Assembly: GCA_019115705.1 (NCBI GenBank)
Contig: DXDB01000182.1
Coordinates: forward strand, 1-38,897
Length of the DNA: 38,897 bases
Direction of reading: 5' to 3'
Origin: Candidatus Tetragenococcus pullicola
GTDB taxonomy: Bacteria; Bacillota; Bacilli; Lactobacillales; Enterococcaceae
The number at the start of each line of letters is the position of its first letter. The first letter of the stretch is position 1. Positions 8,388-19,194 of the stretch are shown here, piece after piece. The translations under genes and the position numbers were made by a program. Under the pieces are notes generated by a model. It was not told where the DNA came from, made no database searches, and saw nothing but the letters and a program-made list of their open reading frames with translations.

Positions 8388-10409
8388 TTGGCAAAAAAAA
8401 CCAATGAGTATAATGATGCATCAATCCAAGTGTTACAAGGATTAGAAGCTGTAAGAAAAAGACCGGGTATGTATATTGGCTCGACAGATGGTCGCGGCCT
8501 TCATCATTTGGTCTATGAAATTTTTGATAATTCAGTGGATGAAGCCTTATCTGGTTATGGAAAAGAAATCACGGTAACCATTCATGAAGATAATAGTATC
8601 AGTGTAAAAGATAATGGGAGAGGAATGCCTGTAGGAATGCATGCTTCTGGCATCGCCACAGTCGAAGTTATTTTTACTGTTTTACATGCCGGAGGTAAAT
8701 TTGGCCAAGGCGGCTATAAAACTTCAGGCGGCTTGCATGGTGTGGGTGCCAGTGTTGTTAATGCTTTATCGAGTTGGTTGGATGTAACCATTGTGAGAGA
8801 TGGTGTCAAGTATCAAGAAACTTTTAAAAATGGCGGAAAACCGGTCGGAACATTAAAAAAAGTTGGGAAAGTAAGGCAACCGGATGGCACTTGTGTCCAT
8901 TTTCTGCCAGATGCCTCAATTTTTTCTGTTACCCAATTTTCTTATGATACCTTATCTGAAAGACTAAGAGAATCTGCTTTTTTACTTCAAGATGTCAAAG
9001 TCGACTTGATTGATTTGCGTGGGGAAGAAAAAGTTGCAGACACCTTTCACTACGAAGAAGGGATCAAAGAGTTTGTTGAATACTTAAATGAAGGAAAAGA
9101 CACCTTATCTCCTATCGCTTTTTTCAATGGAAGCAAAGAAGGTATTGAAGTCGAATTTTCCTTTCAATACAACGATGGTTATTCTGAAAATATTTTGTCT
9201 TTTGTCAATAATGTCCGTACAAAAGATGGGGGTACTCATGAAGCAGGAATGAAAACTTCGATCACTAAAGCCTTTAATGAATATGCACGTAAAGTAAACC
9301 TTTTAAAAGAAAAAGATAAAAATTTGGAAGGTAGCGATTTTCGCGAAGGCATGACCGGTGTTCTATCCGTTCGTATTCCGGAAGACCTACTCCAGTTTGA
9401 AGGACAAACCAAAGAAAAACTTGGTACACCGATTGCTCGAACGGTGGTTGATAATGTCATTGGTGAACAATTAGGCTTTTATTTATTAGAAAATAGTGAA
9501 ATGGGACAAATGTTGGTCAGAAAGGCAATCAAGGCCAGAGAAGCCCGAGTAGCTGCTCGTAAAGCACGAGATGAAAGTCGGAATGGGAAAAAGCGTAAAA
9601 AAGGCGAATCGTTACTTTCCGGGAAGTTGACCCCCGCCCAGTCTCGTAATCCTAAAAAGAATGAACTTTATTTAGTCGAAGGAGATTCAGCAGGAGGTTC
9701 TGCTAAACAAGGGCGAGATCGCAAATTTCAGGCGATTTTACCTTTACGAGGAAAAGTAATTAATACAGAAAAAGCCAAGATGCAAGACATTTTGAAAAAT
9801 GAAGAAATAAATACCATGATTTATACGATTGGTGCTGGTGTGGGTCCAGAGTTTTCGATTGAAGATTGCAATTATGACAAAGTAATCATTATGACAGATG
9901 CCGATACAGACGGTGCCCATATCCAAGTCTTGTTATTAACCTTCTTTTATCGTTATATGAAGCCGTTAATCGAAGCAGGAAAAGTTTATATTGCCTTACC
10001 GCCTTTGTACAAAGTTTCAAAAGGATCAGGGAAAAAAGAACAAATCGAATATGCTTGGACAGATGATGAATTGCGTCAGGTCATTGAAAAAGTAGGAAAA
10101 GGCTATATGTTACAACGTTATAAAGGACTAGGTGAAATGAATGCTGATCAATTGTGGGAAACAACCATGGATCCAGACACACGTACGCTAGTTCAGGTAA
10201 GAATTGATGATGCGGCACAAGCAGAAAGACGAGTGACTACCTTAATGGGCGATAAAGTGGCACCTCGTAGAAAATGGATTGAAAGCCATGTTCAATTTAC
10301 TTTAGAAGAAGAAGGAAGTATTTTAGAAACAACCGATCCAACAAATAATCATGATTTTTCTCAAACAGATGAAAAGTCAGTTGAAACGCTCAGTTTATTT
10401 GATAATTAA
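8388..10409 (+). CDS. parE: DNA topoisomerase IV subunit B
   Basis: YNDASIQVLQGLEAVRKRPGMYIGSTDGRGLHHLVYEI; Toprim LVEGDSAGGSAKQGRDRKFQAILPLRGKVINTEKAK. TTG start at 8388 (or 8382) after AAGGAGA; the track's ATG is at 8364. Confidence 0.96.
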   Translation: MAKKTNEYNDASIQVLQGLEAVRKRPGMYIGSTDGRGLHHLVYEIFDNSVDEALSGYGKEITVTIHEDNSISVKDNGRGMPVGMHASGIATVEVIFTVLHAGGKFGQGGYKTSGGLHGVGASVVNALSSWLDVTIVRDGVKYQETFKNGGKPVGTLKKVGKVRQPDGTCVHFLPDASIFSVTQFSYDTLSERLRESAFLLQDVKVDLIDLRGEEKVADTFHYEEGIKEFVEYLNEGKDTLSPIAFFNGSKEGIEVEFSFQYNDGYSENILSFVNNVRTKDGGTHEAGMKTSITKAFNEYARKVNLLKEKDKNLEGSDFREGMTGVLSVRIPEDLLQFEGQTKEKLGTPIARTVVDNVIGEQLGFYLLENSEMGQMLVRKAIKAREARVAARKARDESRNGKKRKKGESLLSGKLTPAQSRNPKKNELYLVEGDSAGGSAKQGRDRKFQAILPLRGKVINTEKAKMQDILKNEEINTMIYTIGAGVGPEFSIEDCNYDKVIIMTDADTDGAHIQVLLLTFFYRYMKPLIEAGKVYIALPPLYKVSKGSGKKEQIEYAWTDDELRQVIEKVGKGYMLQRYKGLGEMNADQLWETTMDPDTRTLVQVRIDDAAQAERRVTTLMGDKVAPRRKWIESHVQFTLEEEGSILETTDPTNNHDFSQTDEKSVETLSLFDN

Positions 10410-10482
10410 TTAAATTTCATAAAAAGAGAGGGGCGGAAATGATGCCCTCTCACTAACCATTTATGCTAAAGGAGGATTTTCT

Positions 10483-12948
10483 TTGGAACATCATAATAAT
10501 ATTCAGGTATTGCCTTTAGAAGAAGTCATTGGCGATCGTTTTGGACGGTATTCAAAATATATCATCCAGGAACGTGCATTGCCTGATATTCGAGATGGAT
10601 TAAAGCCTGTGCAACGGCGTATTTTATTTTCGATGAATAAAGATGGCAACACCCACGAAAAAGGATTTCGAAAATCCGCAAAATCAGTAGGAAATATCAT
10701 GGGAAATTACCATCCTCATGGGGATATCAGTATTTATGAAGCCATGGTGCGATTAAGCCAGGATTGGAAGTTACGAGAAGTATTGGTTGAAATGCACGGC
10801 AATAACGGAAGTATGGACGGTGATCCTCCAGCGGCGATGCGTTATACAGAAGCTCGCTTGTCTGAGTTAAGTGGCGAAATGCTAACAGACATCGATAAAG
10901 AAACTGTTGAATTTGTATGGAATTTCGATGATACTGAAAAAGAACCGACTGTATTACCCGCTGGATATCCCAATCTTCTAGTGAACGGTTCGACAGGTAT
11001 TTCTGCTGGTTATGCTACAGAAATACCTACCCACAACTTAGGAGAAGTCATTGATGGTACGATTTATATGATCGATCATCCAGAAGCTTCGTTAGAAAAA
11101 CTGATGCAGTATATTCCTGGTCCAGACTTTCCAACAGGTGGCATCTTACAAGGAAAAGAAGAACTTAAAAAGGCCTATGAAAATGGAAAAGGCAAAGTGA
11201 TTTTACGTTCAAAAACGAGTGTAGAAGATTTACGTGGAAATAAACAACAAATCGTAATCACTGAAATTCCTTATGAAGTGAATAAAGCTTCTTTGGTCAA
11301 AAAAATGGATGAAATCCGCTTGAATAAAAAAATTGATGGCATTGCTGAGGTTCGTGACGAAAGTGATCGTACGGGTTTACGAATTGTTGTTGAACTTAAA
11401 AAAGATGCCAATGCACAAGGAATCTTGAACTATTTATTCAAAAATACCGATTTACAAATCAATTATAATTTTAATATGGTTGCCATAGATGACATGCGTC
11501 CTCAACAAGTTGGTCTGCAACATATTTTAAAAAGTTATATTCATCATCGTAAAAGTGTCATCCTTAAACGTAGTCAGTTTGATTTAACAAAAGCCAAAAA
11601 GAGACAGCATATCGTTGAAGGATTGATCAAAGCCTTATCGATTCTTGATGAAGTTATTGCGACCATTCGCGCCAGTAAAGATAAAAAAGATGCCAAAAAT
11701 AATTTGGTCATGGCCCACCAATTTACGGAAGAACAAGCCGAAGCAATTGTTAACCTACAACTTTATCGTTTAACAAATACCGATATTACACAGCTCAATA
11801 AGGAAGCTCAAGAACTAGCCGAATGGATTAAAGAATTACAAAAAATCATCAACGATCCGAAAGAATTATTTAAAGTAATGAAAAAAGAACTGCGTGACAT
11901 CAAGAAGAAATATGCAACTTCTCGACTGACAGCTATTGAAGCCGAGATTGAAGAAATAAAAATCGACACAGAAGTTCTTGTTGCTCAAGAAGAAGTAGTG
12001 GTTGCTGTTACCAAAGAAGGGTACTTCAAACGTAGCAGCCTGCGTTCTTATTCAGCTTCTAAACCCAATGAAGTCGGGATGAAAGAAGAGGATGTCCTAG
12101 TCTTTAGTGAACAGCTTAATACCTTGGATCATTTATTGATGGTGACCAACAAAGGAAATGTAATCTATCGACCGGTTCATGAAATACCAGATGTAAAATG
12201 GAAGGACATGGGAGAACATTTATCACAGTCCATTACTAATTTAGCAATGGATGAGACTGTTTTGGCTGTTTTTAGTTACAAAGAACTGGATGCTCATAAA
12301 AACTTTGTATTGATTACCAAAGAAGGTTATGTGAAGCAGACAACTATGAATGAAATTACACCTTGGCGAACCTATAAGAGTAGACCCATGAGTATCATCA
12401 AATTTAAATCTAAGACGGATCAATTAGTCAATGTTTTTCTGACAGATCAAGAAAAAGAAATGGATCTCTTTTTAGCTAGTCATCAATCATTTGGTTTGCG
12501 GTTTTCTTTATCAGAAGTTCCAGTTGTTGGTGCCAAGGCGGCTGGTGTCAAATCAATGAATCTTAAAAAAGAAGACTATGTGGTCAATGGCTTATTGGTT
12601 TATTCTGAAGGAGATACACCGATTGTTGTCATAACACAACGTGGCGCAGTGAAACGTATGTTAGCTCAAGAACTAAATCAAATGAGTCGAGCAAAACGAG
12701 GTTTATTAATTTTGCGTGAATTAAAGAAAAATCCGCATCGTATTATTTATATGGGGAGTGGACAAGGAGAAGAATTAGTACTTCAGGATCAAAAAGGAGA
12801 GCTACATTCTGTTATTTCAAACCAATTCCCAGTAAGTGATCGAAGTTCCAACGGTTCCTTTGTTTATAGTGAAAAAGAAGGCGGACTTGTGACATCTGTT
12901 CACGAGCTAATTGATCCTAGCATAGAAGAAGGAAAAACTGTTATATAA
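10483..12948 (+). CDS. parC: DNA topoisomerase IV subunit A
   Basis: RFGRYSKYIIQERALPDIRDGLKPVQRRILFSM; catalytic AAMRYTEARLS; follows parE; TTG start behind AAAGGAGG. Confidence 0.97.
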   Translation: MEHHNNIQVLPLEEVIGDRFGRYSKYIIQERALPDIRDGLKPVQRRILFSMNKDGNTHEKGFRKSAKSVGNIMGNYHPHGDISIYEAMVRLSQDWKLREVLVEMHGNNGSMDGDPPAAMRYTEARLSELSGEMLTDIDKETVEFVWNFDDTEKEPTVLPAGYPNLLVNGSTGISAGYATEIPTHNLGEVIDGTIYMIDHPEASLEKLMQYIPGPDFPTGGILQGKEELKKAYENGKGKVILRSKTSVEDLRGNKQQIVITEIPYEVNKASLVKKMDEIRLNKKIDGIAEVRDESDRTGLRIVVELKKDANAQGILNYLFKNTDLQINYNFNMVAIDDMRPQQVGLQHILKSYIHHRKSVILKRSQFDLTKAKKRQHIVEGLIKALSILDEVIATIRASKDKKDAKNNLVMAHQFTEEQAEAIVNLQLYRLTNTDITQLNKEAQELAEWIKELQKIINDPKELFKVMKKELRDIKKKYATSRLTAIEAEIEEIKIDTEVLVAQEEVVVAVTKEGYFKRSSLRSYSASKPNEVGMKEEDVLVFSEQLNTLDHLLMVTNKGNVIYRPVHEIPDVKWKDMGEHLSQSITNLAMDETVLAVFSYKELDAHKNFVLITKEGYVKQTTMNEITPWRTYKSRPMSIIKFKSKTDQLVNVFLTDQEKEMDLFLASHQSFGLRFSLSEVPVVGAKAAGVKSMNLKKEDYVVNGLLVYSEGDTPIVVITQRGAVKRMLAQELNQMSRAKRGLLILRELKKNPHRIIYMGSGQGEELVLQDQKGELHSVISNQFPVSDRSSNGSFVYSEKEGGLVTSVHELIDPSIEEGKTVI

Positions 12949-12956
12949 AATGTATA

Positions 12957-12999
12957 AAATAGCGTTTTCTGTATTGATACAGGAAACGCTATTTTTATA
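12957..12999 (+). terminator. Rho-independent terminator after parC
   Basis: aaatagcgttttctgtat-tg-atacaggaaacgctattt: 18-bp stem with one G:T pair, then T-run. Confidence 0.92.
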
Positions 13000-13134
13000 G
13001 CAAATGATTAAGAAAACTTTAGAATTCTTCTTTTTTGAGAATCAAATCACAGAGTAAAAATGTTGATTTAAAAAGGTTTATGAGTCTTTAAGTTAAAAAA
13101 ATGTATAAAATGTTAAAAAAATACTTCTTTAGGA

Positions 13135-13162
13135 TTGCAATCTGTTTTTACTGTGTTATACT
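13135..13162 (+). promoter_or_regulatory. Probable pflB promoter
   Basis: TTGCAA (13135-13140), 16 nt, TATACT (13157-13162); GATTGCAATC palindrome overlaps the -35. Confidence 0.6.
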
Positions 13163-13214
13163 ATTCACGTAGAGCTGTTACAATAGTAAACAGAATTTTA
13201 AGGAGGATCCTAAA

Positions 13215-15494
13215 ATGGCAACTGTATCAAACAAAGTAGAAAACTTTGAAACTGCTTGGGATGGATTTAAAGATGGGCTTTGGAAAAACGAAATCAACAC
13301 GAGAGACTTTATTCAAAAGAACTACACTGAATATCGTGGCGATGACAAGTTTCTAGAAGGAATTGCGCCTAGTACGGACAAATTATGGACAAAATTGCAA
13401 GAAATGTTTGAAGTGGAACATGAACAAAACGGTGTTTATGACATGGACAATAACATTCCTTCAACGATTACTTCTCATGGCCCTGGCTATTTGATTAAAG
13501 AAGAAGAAAAAATTGTTGGCCTTCAAACTGATGTTCCTTTGAAACAAGCATTCCAACCATTTGGTGGTATTAAAATGGCTGAAGATGCATTGAAAACAAA
13601 TGGTTATGAAGTTGATGAAGATATGCATAAAATCTTCACTGACTGGAGAAAAACGCATAACCAAGGTGTATTTGATGCTTATACTCCTGAAATGCGTGCT
13701 GCTCGTCACAACAAGATTATCACTGGATTACCAGATGCATATGGTCGTGGACGTATCATTGGTGATTATCGTCGTATCGCTTTATATGGTATTGACTACT
13801 TGATGGCGGAAAAACAAAAAGATCATGCAAATATTGGCGTGAAGACAATGACAAACGATGTCATCCAATTGCGTGAAGAAGTTTCCGAACAATATCGTGC
13901 TTTAAATGATTTGAAGAAAATGGCTGCTTCTTACGGATTTGATATTTCTCGTCCAGCAGAAAATGCACAAGAAGCTATCCAATGGTTATACTTCGGTTAC
14001 CTTGGTGCTATTAAATCTCAAAACGGTGCTGCAATGTCCTTTGGTCGTGTATCAGCATTCTTGGATGTATACATTCAACGCGACTTAGAACGTGGTGTCC
14101 TTACAGAACCTGAAGCACAAGAATTGATTGATCAACTGGTATTGAAATTACGTATGGTTAAATATGCACGTACCCCTGAATACAATTCATTATTCTCAGG
14201 TTATCCAATTTGGGCTACTTTATCATTAGCTGGAATGGGAATTGACGGACGTTCACTTGTTACGAAAAATGACTTCCGCATCCTAAATACTCTTGTTAAC
14301 ATGGGACCAGCTCCTGAACCAAATATGACAATTTTGTATTCATCACGTTTACCTGAAGGATTTAAGACATTTGCTGCAAAAATTGCTAAAAATAGTTCTT
14401 CTATCCAATTTGAAAACGATGATTTACTTCGTACAAACTGGGGATCTGATGATGTATCCATTGCTTGCTGTGTATCTGCTACTGTAACAGGTAAAGACAT
14501 GCAATTCTTCGGTGCTCGTGCCAACCTTTGTAAAGCTCTTTTATATGCTATCAATGGTGGGGTTGATGAAAAGACAAAAGCTCAAGTTGGTCCTAATTAT
14601 CGTCCAATTACAAGTGATGTCCTTGACTTTGATGAAGTCATGCCAAAATACAAAGCGATGATGGATTGGTTAGCTGAACTTTATGTGAACACTTTAAATG
14701 TCATTCATTATATGCATGATAAATATTCATATGAAGCTGAACAATTAGCTTTGATGGATACAAACCTTAAACGTACCTTTGCAACAGGAATTGCTGGTTT
14801 ATCTCATGCTGCTGATAGTTTGATGGCTATTAAATACGGAAATGTTAAAGTTATTCGTGATGAAGATGGCTTAGCAGTTGATTATGAACCACAAAATGAA
14901 TTCCCAACTTATGGTAATGATAATAAAGAAGCAGACGAAATGGCAAACTGGATTGTTGAATACTTCATCGGCCAAATTCGCCGTCAACATACTTATCGTA
15001 ATTCCACACCTACTACTTCATTATTGACGATTACGTCTAATGTTGTTTATGGTAAAGCAACAGGAAATACGCCAGATGGTCGTCGTGCTGGTAAACCTTT
15101 ATCACCAGGTGCTAACCCAAGTTACCAAGATGGTAAATATTTAGGTGAAAAGAACGGCTTGTTAGCTTCATTGAACTCAACAGCTCGTTTGAACTATGAA
15201 AATGCTATGGATGGTATTTCTAATACGCAAACTATCAATCCAACTGGACTTGGTAAAGATGATGATACACGTATTGCAAACTTGAGCAATGTTTTAGACG
15301 GTTACTTTGACAAGGGCGGTTACCATATGAACGTCAATGTCTTCTCTAATGATCTTTTACTTGATGCCCAAGCTCATCCAGAAAAATATCCAAACTTAAC
15401 GATCCGTGTTTCTGGTTATGCTGTTAAGTTCCGTGACTTAACTCGTGAACAACAAAACGACGTTATTTCTAGAACTGCACATGACAGAATGTAA
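13215..15494 (+). CDS. pflB: Formate acetyltransferase (pyruvate formate-lyase)
   Basis: [26 protein letters not shown] active-site cysteines; C-terminal glycyl radical motif [16 protein letters not shown] before ATG. Confidence 0.98.
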   Translation: MATVSNKVENFETAWDGFKDGLWKNEINTRDFIQKNYTEYRGDDKFLEGIAPSTDKLWTKLQEMFEVEHEQNGVYDMDNNIPSTITSHGPGYLIKEEEKIVGLQTDVPLKQAFQPFGGIKMAEDALKTNGYEVDEDMHKIFTDWRKTHNQGVFDAYTPEMRAARHNKIITGLPDAYGRGRIIGDYRRIALYGIDYLMAEKQKDHANIGVKTMTNDVIQLREEVSEQYRALNDLKKMAASYGFDISRPAENAQEAIQWLYFGYLGAIKSQNGAAMSFGRVSAFLDVYIQRDLERGVLTEPEAQELIDQLVLKLRMVKYARTPEYNSLFSGYPIWATLSLAGMGIDGRSLVTKNDFRILNTLVNMGPAPEPNMTILYSSRLPEGFKTFAAKIAKNSSSIQFENDDLLRTNWGSDDVSIACCVSATVTGKDMQFFGARANLCKALLYAINGGVDEKTKAQVGPNYRPITSDVLDFDEVMPKYKAMMDWLAELYVNTLNVIHYMHDKYSYEAEQLALMDTNLKRTFATGIAGLSHAADSLMAIKYGNVKVIRDEDGLAVDYEPQNEFPTYGNDNKEADEMANWIVEYFIGQIRRQHTYRNSTPTTSLLTITSNVVYGKATGNTPDGRRAGKPLSPGANPSYQDGKYLGEKNGLLASLNSTARLNYENAMDGISNTQTINPTGLGKDDDTRIANLSNVLDGYFDKGGYHMNVNVFSNDLLLDAQAHPEKYPNLTIRVSGYAVKFRDLTREQQNDVISRTAHDRM

Positions 15495-15511
15495 GATACA
15501 AGAGTTTTTAA

Positions 15512-15542
15512 GGGTGGCAAGTTTCTTGTCACCCTTTTTTTA
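15512..15542 (+). terminator. Rho-independent terminator after pflB
   Basis: gggtggcaag-ttt-cttgtcaccc followed by T7. Confidence 0.88.
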
Positions 15543-15649
15543 TGAATATGGTGTCTGTTAGCTAGCCATGCTAAAGGCGCCACTTAAATGAATAATTATT
15601 TCAACGTGTGTATAGATTTTAAAAAATTCTAAATGAAAGAGGGATAAAA

Positions 15650-16417
15650 ATGTCAGAACAAGTTAAAGGACGTATTCATTCCACTGAAAGTTTTGGAACT
15701 GTTGATGGACCAGGTTTACGCTTTATTATTTTCGCACAAGGGTGTCGGATGCGCTGTCAGTTTTGTCACAATCCTGATACTTGGGCAATCAATAATCCGG
15801 ATGCTACTTATCGTACGGCTGATGATGTTTTAGAAGAAGCATTAAAATATCGGGCGTATTGGGGAGAAAAAGGTGGTATCACCGTAAGTGGAGGAGAACC
15901 CCTTTTACAAATAGACTTTTTACTTGAGTTATTTAAAAAGGCCAAAGCACTCGGTATCAATACTACAATCGATACTTGTGGGAACCCATTTACACGAAAG
16001 GAACCTTTCTTTAGTAAATTTCAAGAATTAATGAATTATACAGATTTATTACTTTTTGACATCAAACAAATCGACAATGAACAACATAAACTTTTGACAA
16101 GACAAAGTAATGAAAATATTCTCGAAATGGCTAAATATTTATCAGAAATTGGAAAGCCTGTCTGGATCCGTCATGTTTTGGTGCCACAACGGAGCGATTA
16201 TGATGAATATCTTATTCGTTTAGATGCCTTTATCAAAACACTGAATAACGTGGATAAAGTGGAAATATTGCCTTATCATACGATGGGGAAATATAAATGG
16301 GATGAAATGGGACTGAAATATCCTTTAGATGGTATCGAACCTCCGACAAAAGATCGTGTTGAAAATGCCAAAAAACTTTTACACGTCGAAGATTATAAAG
16401 GGTATTTGACAAGATAA
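15650..16417 (+). CDS. pflA: Pyruvate formate-lyase-activating enzyme (radical SAM)
   Basis: IHSTESFGTVDGPGLRFIIFAQGCRMRCQFCHNPDTW (CxxxCxxC), VSGGEPLLQ; adjacent to pflB. Confidence 0.97.
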   Translation: MSEQVKGRIHSTESFGTVDGPGLRFIIFAQGCRMRCQFCHNPDTWAINNPDATYRTADDVLEEALKYRAYWGEKGGITVSGGEPLLQIDFLLELFKKAKALGINTTIDTCGNPFTRKEPFFSKFQELMNYTDLLLFDIKQIDNEQHKLLTRQSNENILEMAKYLSEIGKPVWIRHVLVPQRSDYDEYLIRLDAFIKTLNNVDKVEILPYHTMGKYKWDEMGLKYPLDGIEPPTKDRVENAKKLLHVEDYKGYLTR

Positions 16418-16440
16418 TACTGTTTATAATTGATAACAGT

Positions 16441-16497
16441 CATGTAGGGGCTTTTTACTTGAAAAAGATTCAGGTAAAAGTACCTACATGATTTTTT
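16441..16497 (+). terminator. Rho-independent terminator after pflA
   Basis: catgtaggggctttttacttg / caggtaaaagtacctacatg long stem followed by T-run. Confidence 0.8.
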
Positions 16498-16599
16498 AAC
16501 TGATTGTACGAGAATTAAAGAAATCAGTATAAAAAGCATGGAAATTTAAAAAATAATTTGCTATCATAAAGAAGAGTTAGAAAGATTGGAGCGAATGAT

Positions 16600-17523
16600 A
16601 TGTCAAAAGTATTAGTATTCGGACATCAAAACCCAGACACAGATGCAATCGGTGCTGCGATTAGTTATGCTGCATTGCAAAGAGAACTTGGAATGGATGC
16701 AGAAGCAGTTGCGTTAGGTGAACCTAATGAAGAAACAAAGTATGCCTTAGATTATTTCCATCTACAAGCGCCACGTGTGATTGAAAAGGTGACTGATGAA
16801 ACGCAAGACGTGATGTTAGTTGATCATAATGAATTTCAACAAAGTGTTTCTGATATAGCAGAAGCAACTATCTTATCAGTTGTCGACCATCATCGCATTG
16901 CAAATTTTGAAACAGCAAGTCCTTTGTATTATCGCGCGGAACCAGTAGGCTGTACGAGCACGATTATCTTGAAATTATACAAAGAAAAAGACATAGCCGT
17001 CGTACCAGAAATTGCTGGGATTATGTTATCTGCCATTATTTCTGATACTTTATTATTTAAATCACCAACGTGTACTCCTGAAGACGAAGCAGCGTGTCAC
17101 GAACTAGCAAAAATTGCAAACGTTGATTTAAAAACGTATGGTTTAGATTTATTGAAGGCTGGAACAAACTTAGAAAACAAGTCAATCGAAGAATTACTGG
17201 ACTTGGATGCTAAAAGTTTTACGATGGGAGATAAAACCGTTCGTATTGCCCAAGTAAATACAGTTGATATTGAAGAGGTATTGACTCGTCAATTTGATTT
17301 GGAAACCGCTATGGAAAAATTAAATCTTGAGAACTCTTATGACTTATTCTTATTAGTCATTACGAATATTTTAGATAGTAATTCAGAACTTTTAGCTATT
17401 GGTGATCCCGTAGATAAAGTAGAAGAGGCTTTTGATGTTTCTTTAGATAAAAATCGCGCCTTTTTAAAAGGAGTTGTCTCTCGAAAGAAACAAGTGGTAC
17501 CTCCTTTACAAAACGTGTTCTAA
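16600..17523 (+). CDS. ppaC: Manganese-dependent inorganic pyrophosphatase (DHH family)
   Basis: [52 protein letters not shown]-terminal [10 protein letters not shown]. Confidence 0.97.
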   Translation: MSKVLVFGHQNPDTDAIGAAISYAALQRELGMDAEAVALGEPNEETKYALDYFHLQAPRVIEKVTDETQDVMLVDHNEFQQSVSDIAEATILSVVDHHRIANFETASPLYYRAEPVGCTSTIILKLYKEKDIAVVPEIAGIMLSAIISDTLLFKSPTCTPEDEAACHELAKIANVDLKTYGLDLLKAGTNLENKSIEELLDLDAKSFTMGDKTVRIAQVNTVDIEEVLTRQFDLETAMEKLNLENSYDLFLLVITNILDSNSELLAIGDPVDKVEEAFDVSLDKNRAFLKGVVSRKKQVVPPLQNVF

Positions 17524-17537
17524 TACAATAAGAGCAA

Positions 17538-17576
17538 CAAACGCCTTGAGACGATCCTTTTGTTTCAAGGTGTTTT
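17538..17576 (+). terminator. Rho-independent terminator after ppaC
   Basis: aacgccttgaga...tttcaaggtgtt stem then T-rich tail. Confidence 0.7.
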
Positions 17577-17608
17577 CTGTTTGAAATAAGAATAGGAGAA
17601 AGTAGATT

Positions 17609-18427
17609 ATGGAAATTTGTTATTCTGGAAATGATACAAGACTTGCCAGGCTTTTAAAAAGTGATTTTTTTCATAAACTTGTCGATTTACTAGAAGTGGA
17701 TGAAGCACCAACCTTACGTCAATTAAAAGCGGCCTTTTCGCAAAATATTGATCATGATCTTGATTACCTGATAAAAAATAAAATTGTAAGTCGTAAAGAG
17801 CGTCGTTATTTCCTTTTACTAGCGATAAAGCATTATGAAGAAGACCAAGAGATTATTGAAAAATGGACAAAGAAAATAGAAACCTATAGTAAATATAAAA
17901 GTTGGAAGGAAAAAAAGGAATTTTTGATACAACTTAGTCTAGTTGAGTCTCAAGAAATGTATCTTTTTGATACAAATCAGCCGTATGCATCTTTTTACAG
18001 CCTTGAAAATGATAAAATCAAAATTTCTTCTTTATCAATAGAAAAATGGCCACAAACAATTCCTGCTTACTTTTCTTTTTTAAAAAAACCAGAAGCTGGA
18101 TTTTATGAAGAAGCGTTACAGTTGCTTGGAGATGTCAATGAAGATTATTTTTTGAATCAAATTTGGATGGTTCTCGATAAATTAGAAACAGGAAAAAAAC
18201 AAAAAGAAACAATCTTTTTGCGTTCACTCTATCTTTTTGGCATTGTGGAAAACAAGACACGAGCTATTAAAGAAGAAGTAGTCTGTCGGCATGAGAACTA
18301 TTCATTTTCGAATTCTATTCTGAAGGAATTTCAAAAGTTAACCGAATTTCAACAACGCTCTATTTTAGGAGCAATACTTGAAAAACTAGAAGTTTCCGAA
18401 TTTACCATCGTTTATAAAAGAGAATAA
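17609..18427 (+). CDS. Hypothetical protein, possibly DUF1803 family
   Basis: 272 aa ORF, RBS aataggagaa; TRLARLLKSDFFHKLVDLLEVDEAPTLRQLKAAF...LDYLIKNKIVSRKERRYFL resembles DUF1803 from memory only. Confidence 0.5.
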   Translation: MEICYSGNDTRLARLLKSDFFHKLVDLLEVDEAPTLRQLKAAFSQNIDHDLDYLIKNKIVSRKERRYFLLLAIKHYEEDQEIIEKWTKKIETYSKYKSWKEKKEFLIQLSLVESQEMYLFDTNQPYASFYSLENDKIKISSLSIEKWPQTIPAYFSFLKKPEAGFYEEALQLLGDVNEDYFLNQIWMVLDKLETGKKQKETIFLRSLYLFGIVENKTRAIKEEVVCRHENYSFSNSILKEFQKLTEFQQRSILGAILEKLEVSEFTIVYKRE

Positions 18428-18440
18428 AGATATGAAAACT

Positions 18441-18478
18441 AGACTCAAGAGCAAAAGAAACTCTTGGGTCTTTTTTTG
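18441..18478 (+). terminator. Rho-independent terminator
   Basis: agactcaagag...ctcttgggtct followed by T7. Confidence 0.88.
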
Positions 18479-18559
18479 ACTATGGGGAAAGTTTTGCTTA
18501 ATTACCCAAGCCATTATACTTGGCGATAGTCTTGCTTAGAGTCAACTGAAAAAACGCGT

Positions 18560-18690
18560 GAAATTGACCTAGGCTGACTGACCCAGAATTGTAAAAGTAG
18601 GCCCGGCAATTGAGTTTGTCGGTACAGAATCGAAAAAAGAGGCCCGGTAACAGGGGCCACCGATATAGAAATCCGGTAATATTCAGTTAT
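18560..18690. repeat. Diverged ~41-bp direct repeats with internal hairpins in a locally GC-richer intergenic region
   Basis: ggcccggcaattgagtttgtcggtacagaatcg (18600-) and ggcccggtaacaggggccaccgatatagaaatc (18641-), preceded by a weaker copy ending gacccagaattg. Confidence 0.6.
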
Positions 18691-19194
18691 GCGAAGATTA
18701 ATCAATCAATTGATAACGAACTCTACGAATCAAATGACACGTTGGATGAAGAAACTCTGTTAATTTTTTTGGATATATTTTTATCTTATTTTAATGTAAA
18801 AGGTTAGATTATGAGAAAAAAGTAAAAAAGCATTTTTTCTTATTGCCATTTTATAATTTTCTTTTTTAATAAGAAAAAAATTAGCACTTGTGAAAATAGA
18901 AGAAGCGATTTTTGAGTTTTTAAAAATTAAGCCGATTGTATCAGCTTTTTATTGAAATTAAAAAGAAAAAAGTTACATGAATATTCATTATTATTGTGAA
19001 AAAATATAAAAAACATTCATAAACTTTTTCATTGTGTCCGCTTTCTTAGTTCTTGTTCATTTTTTTATTTTTTCGAATTTTTAGGTGAATTTATTAGATT
19101 TATGCTATAATTAGGTTAGAAATATTAATAGTGTTAAGTAGATGTAATTATTAAATTTGTAGCTTTAATAAAAAAATAAGGGGGGATTTTTTAT

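Noticed and set aside
18514-18807. ORFs 18514..18705 (-) and 18610..18807 (+) as real proteins
   Set aside because: They overlap each other across a repeat/hairpin region, lack RBS, and resemble no family I recognise.
19030-19050. cre-like site tgtgtccgctttct upstream of glgB
   Set aside because: Only partial match to the cre consensus; missing key A residues.
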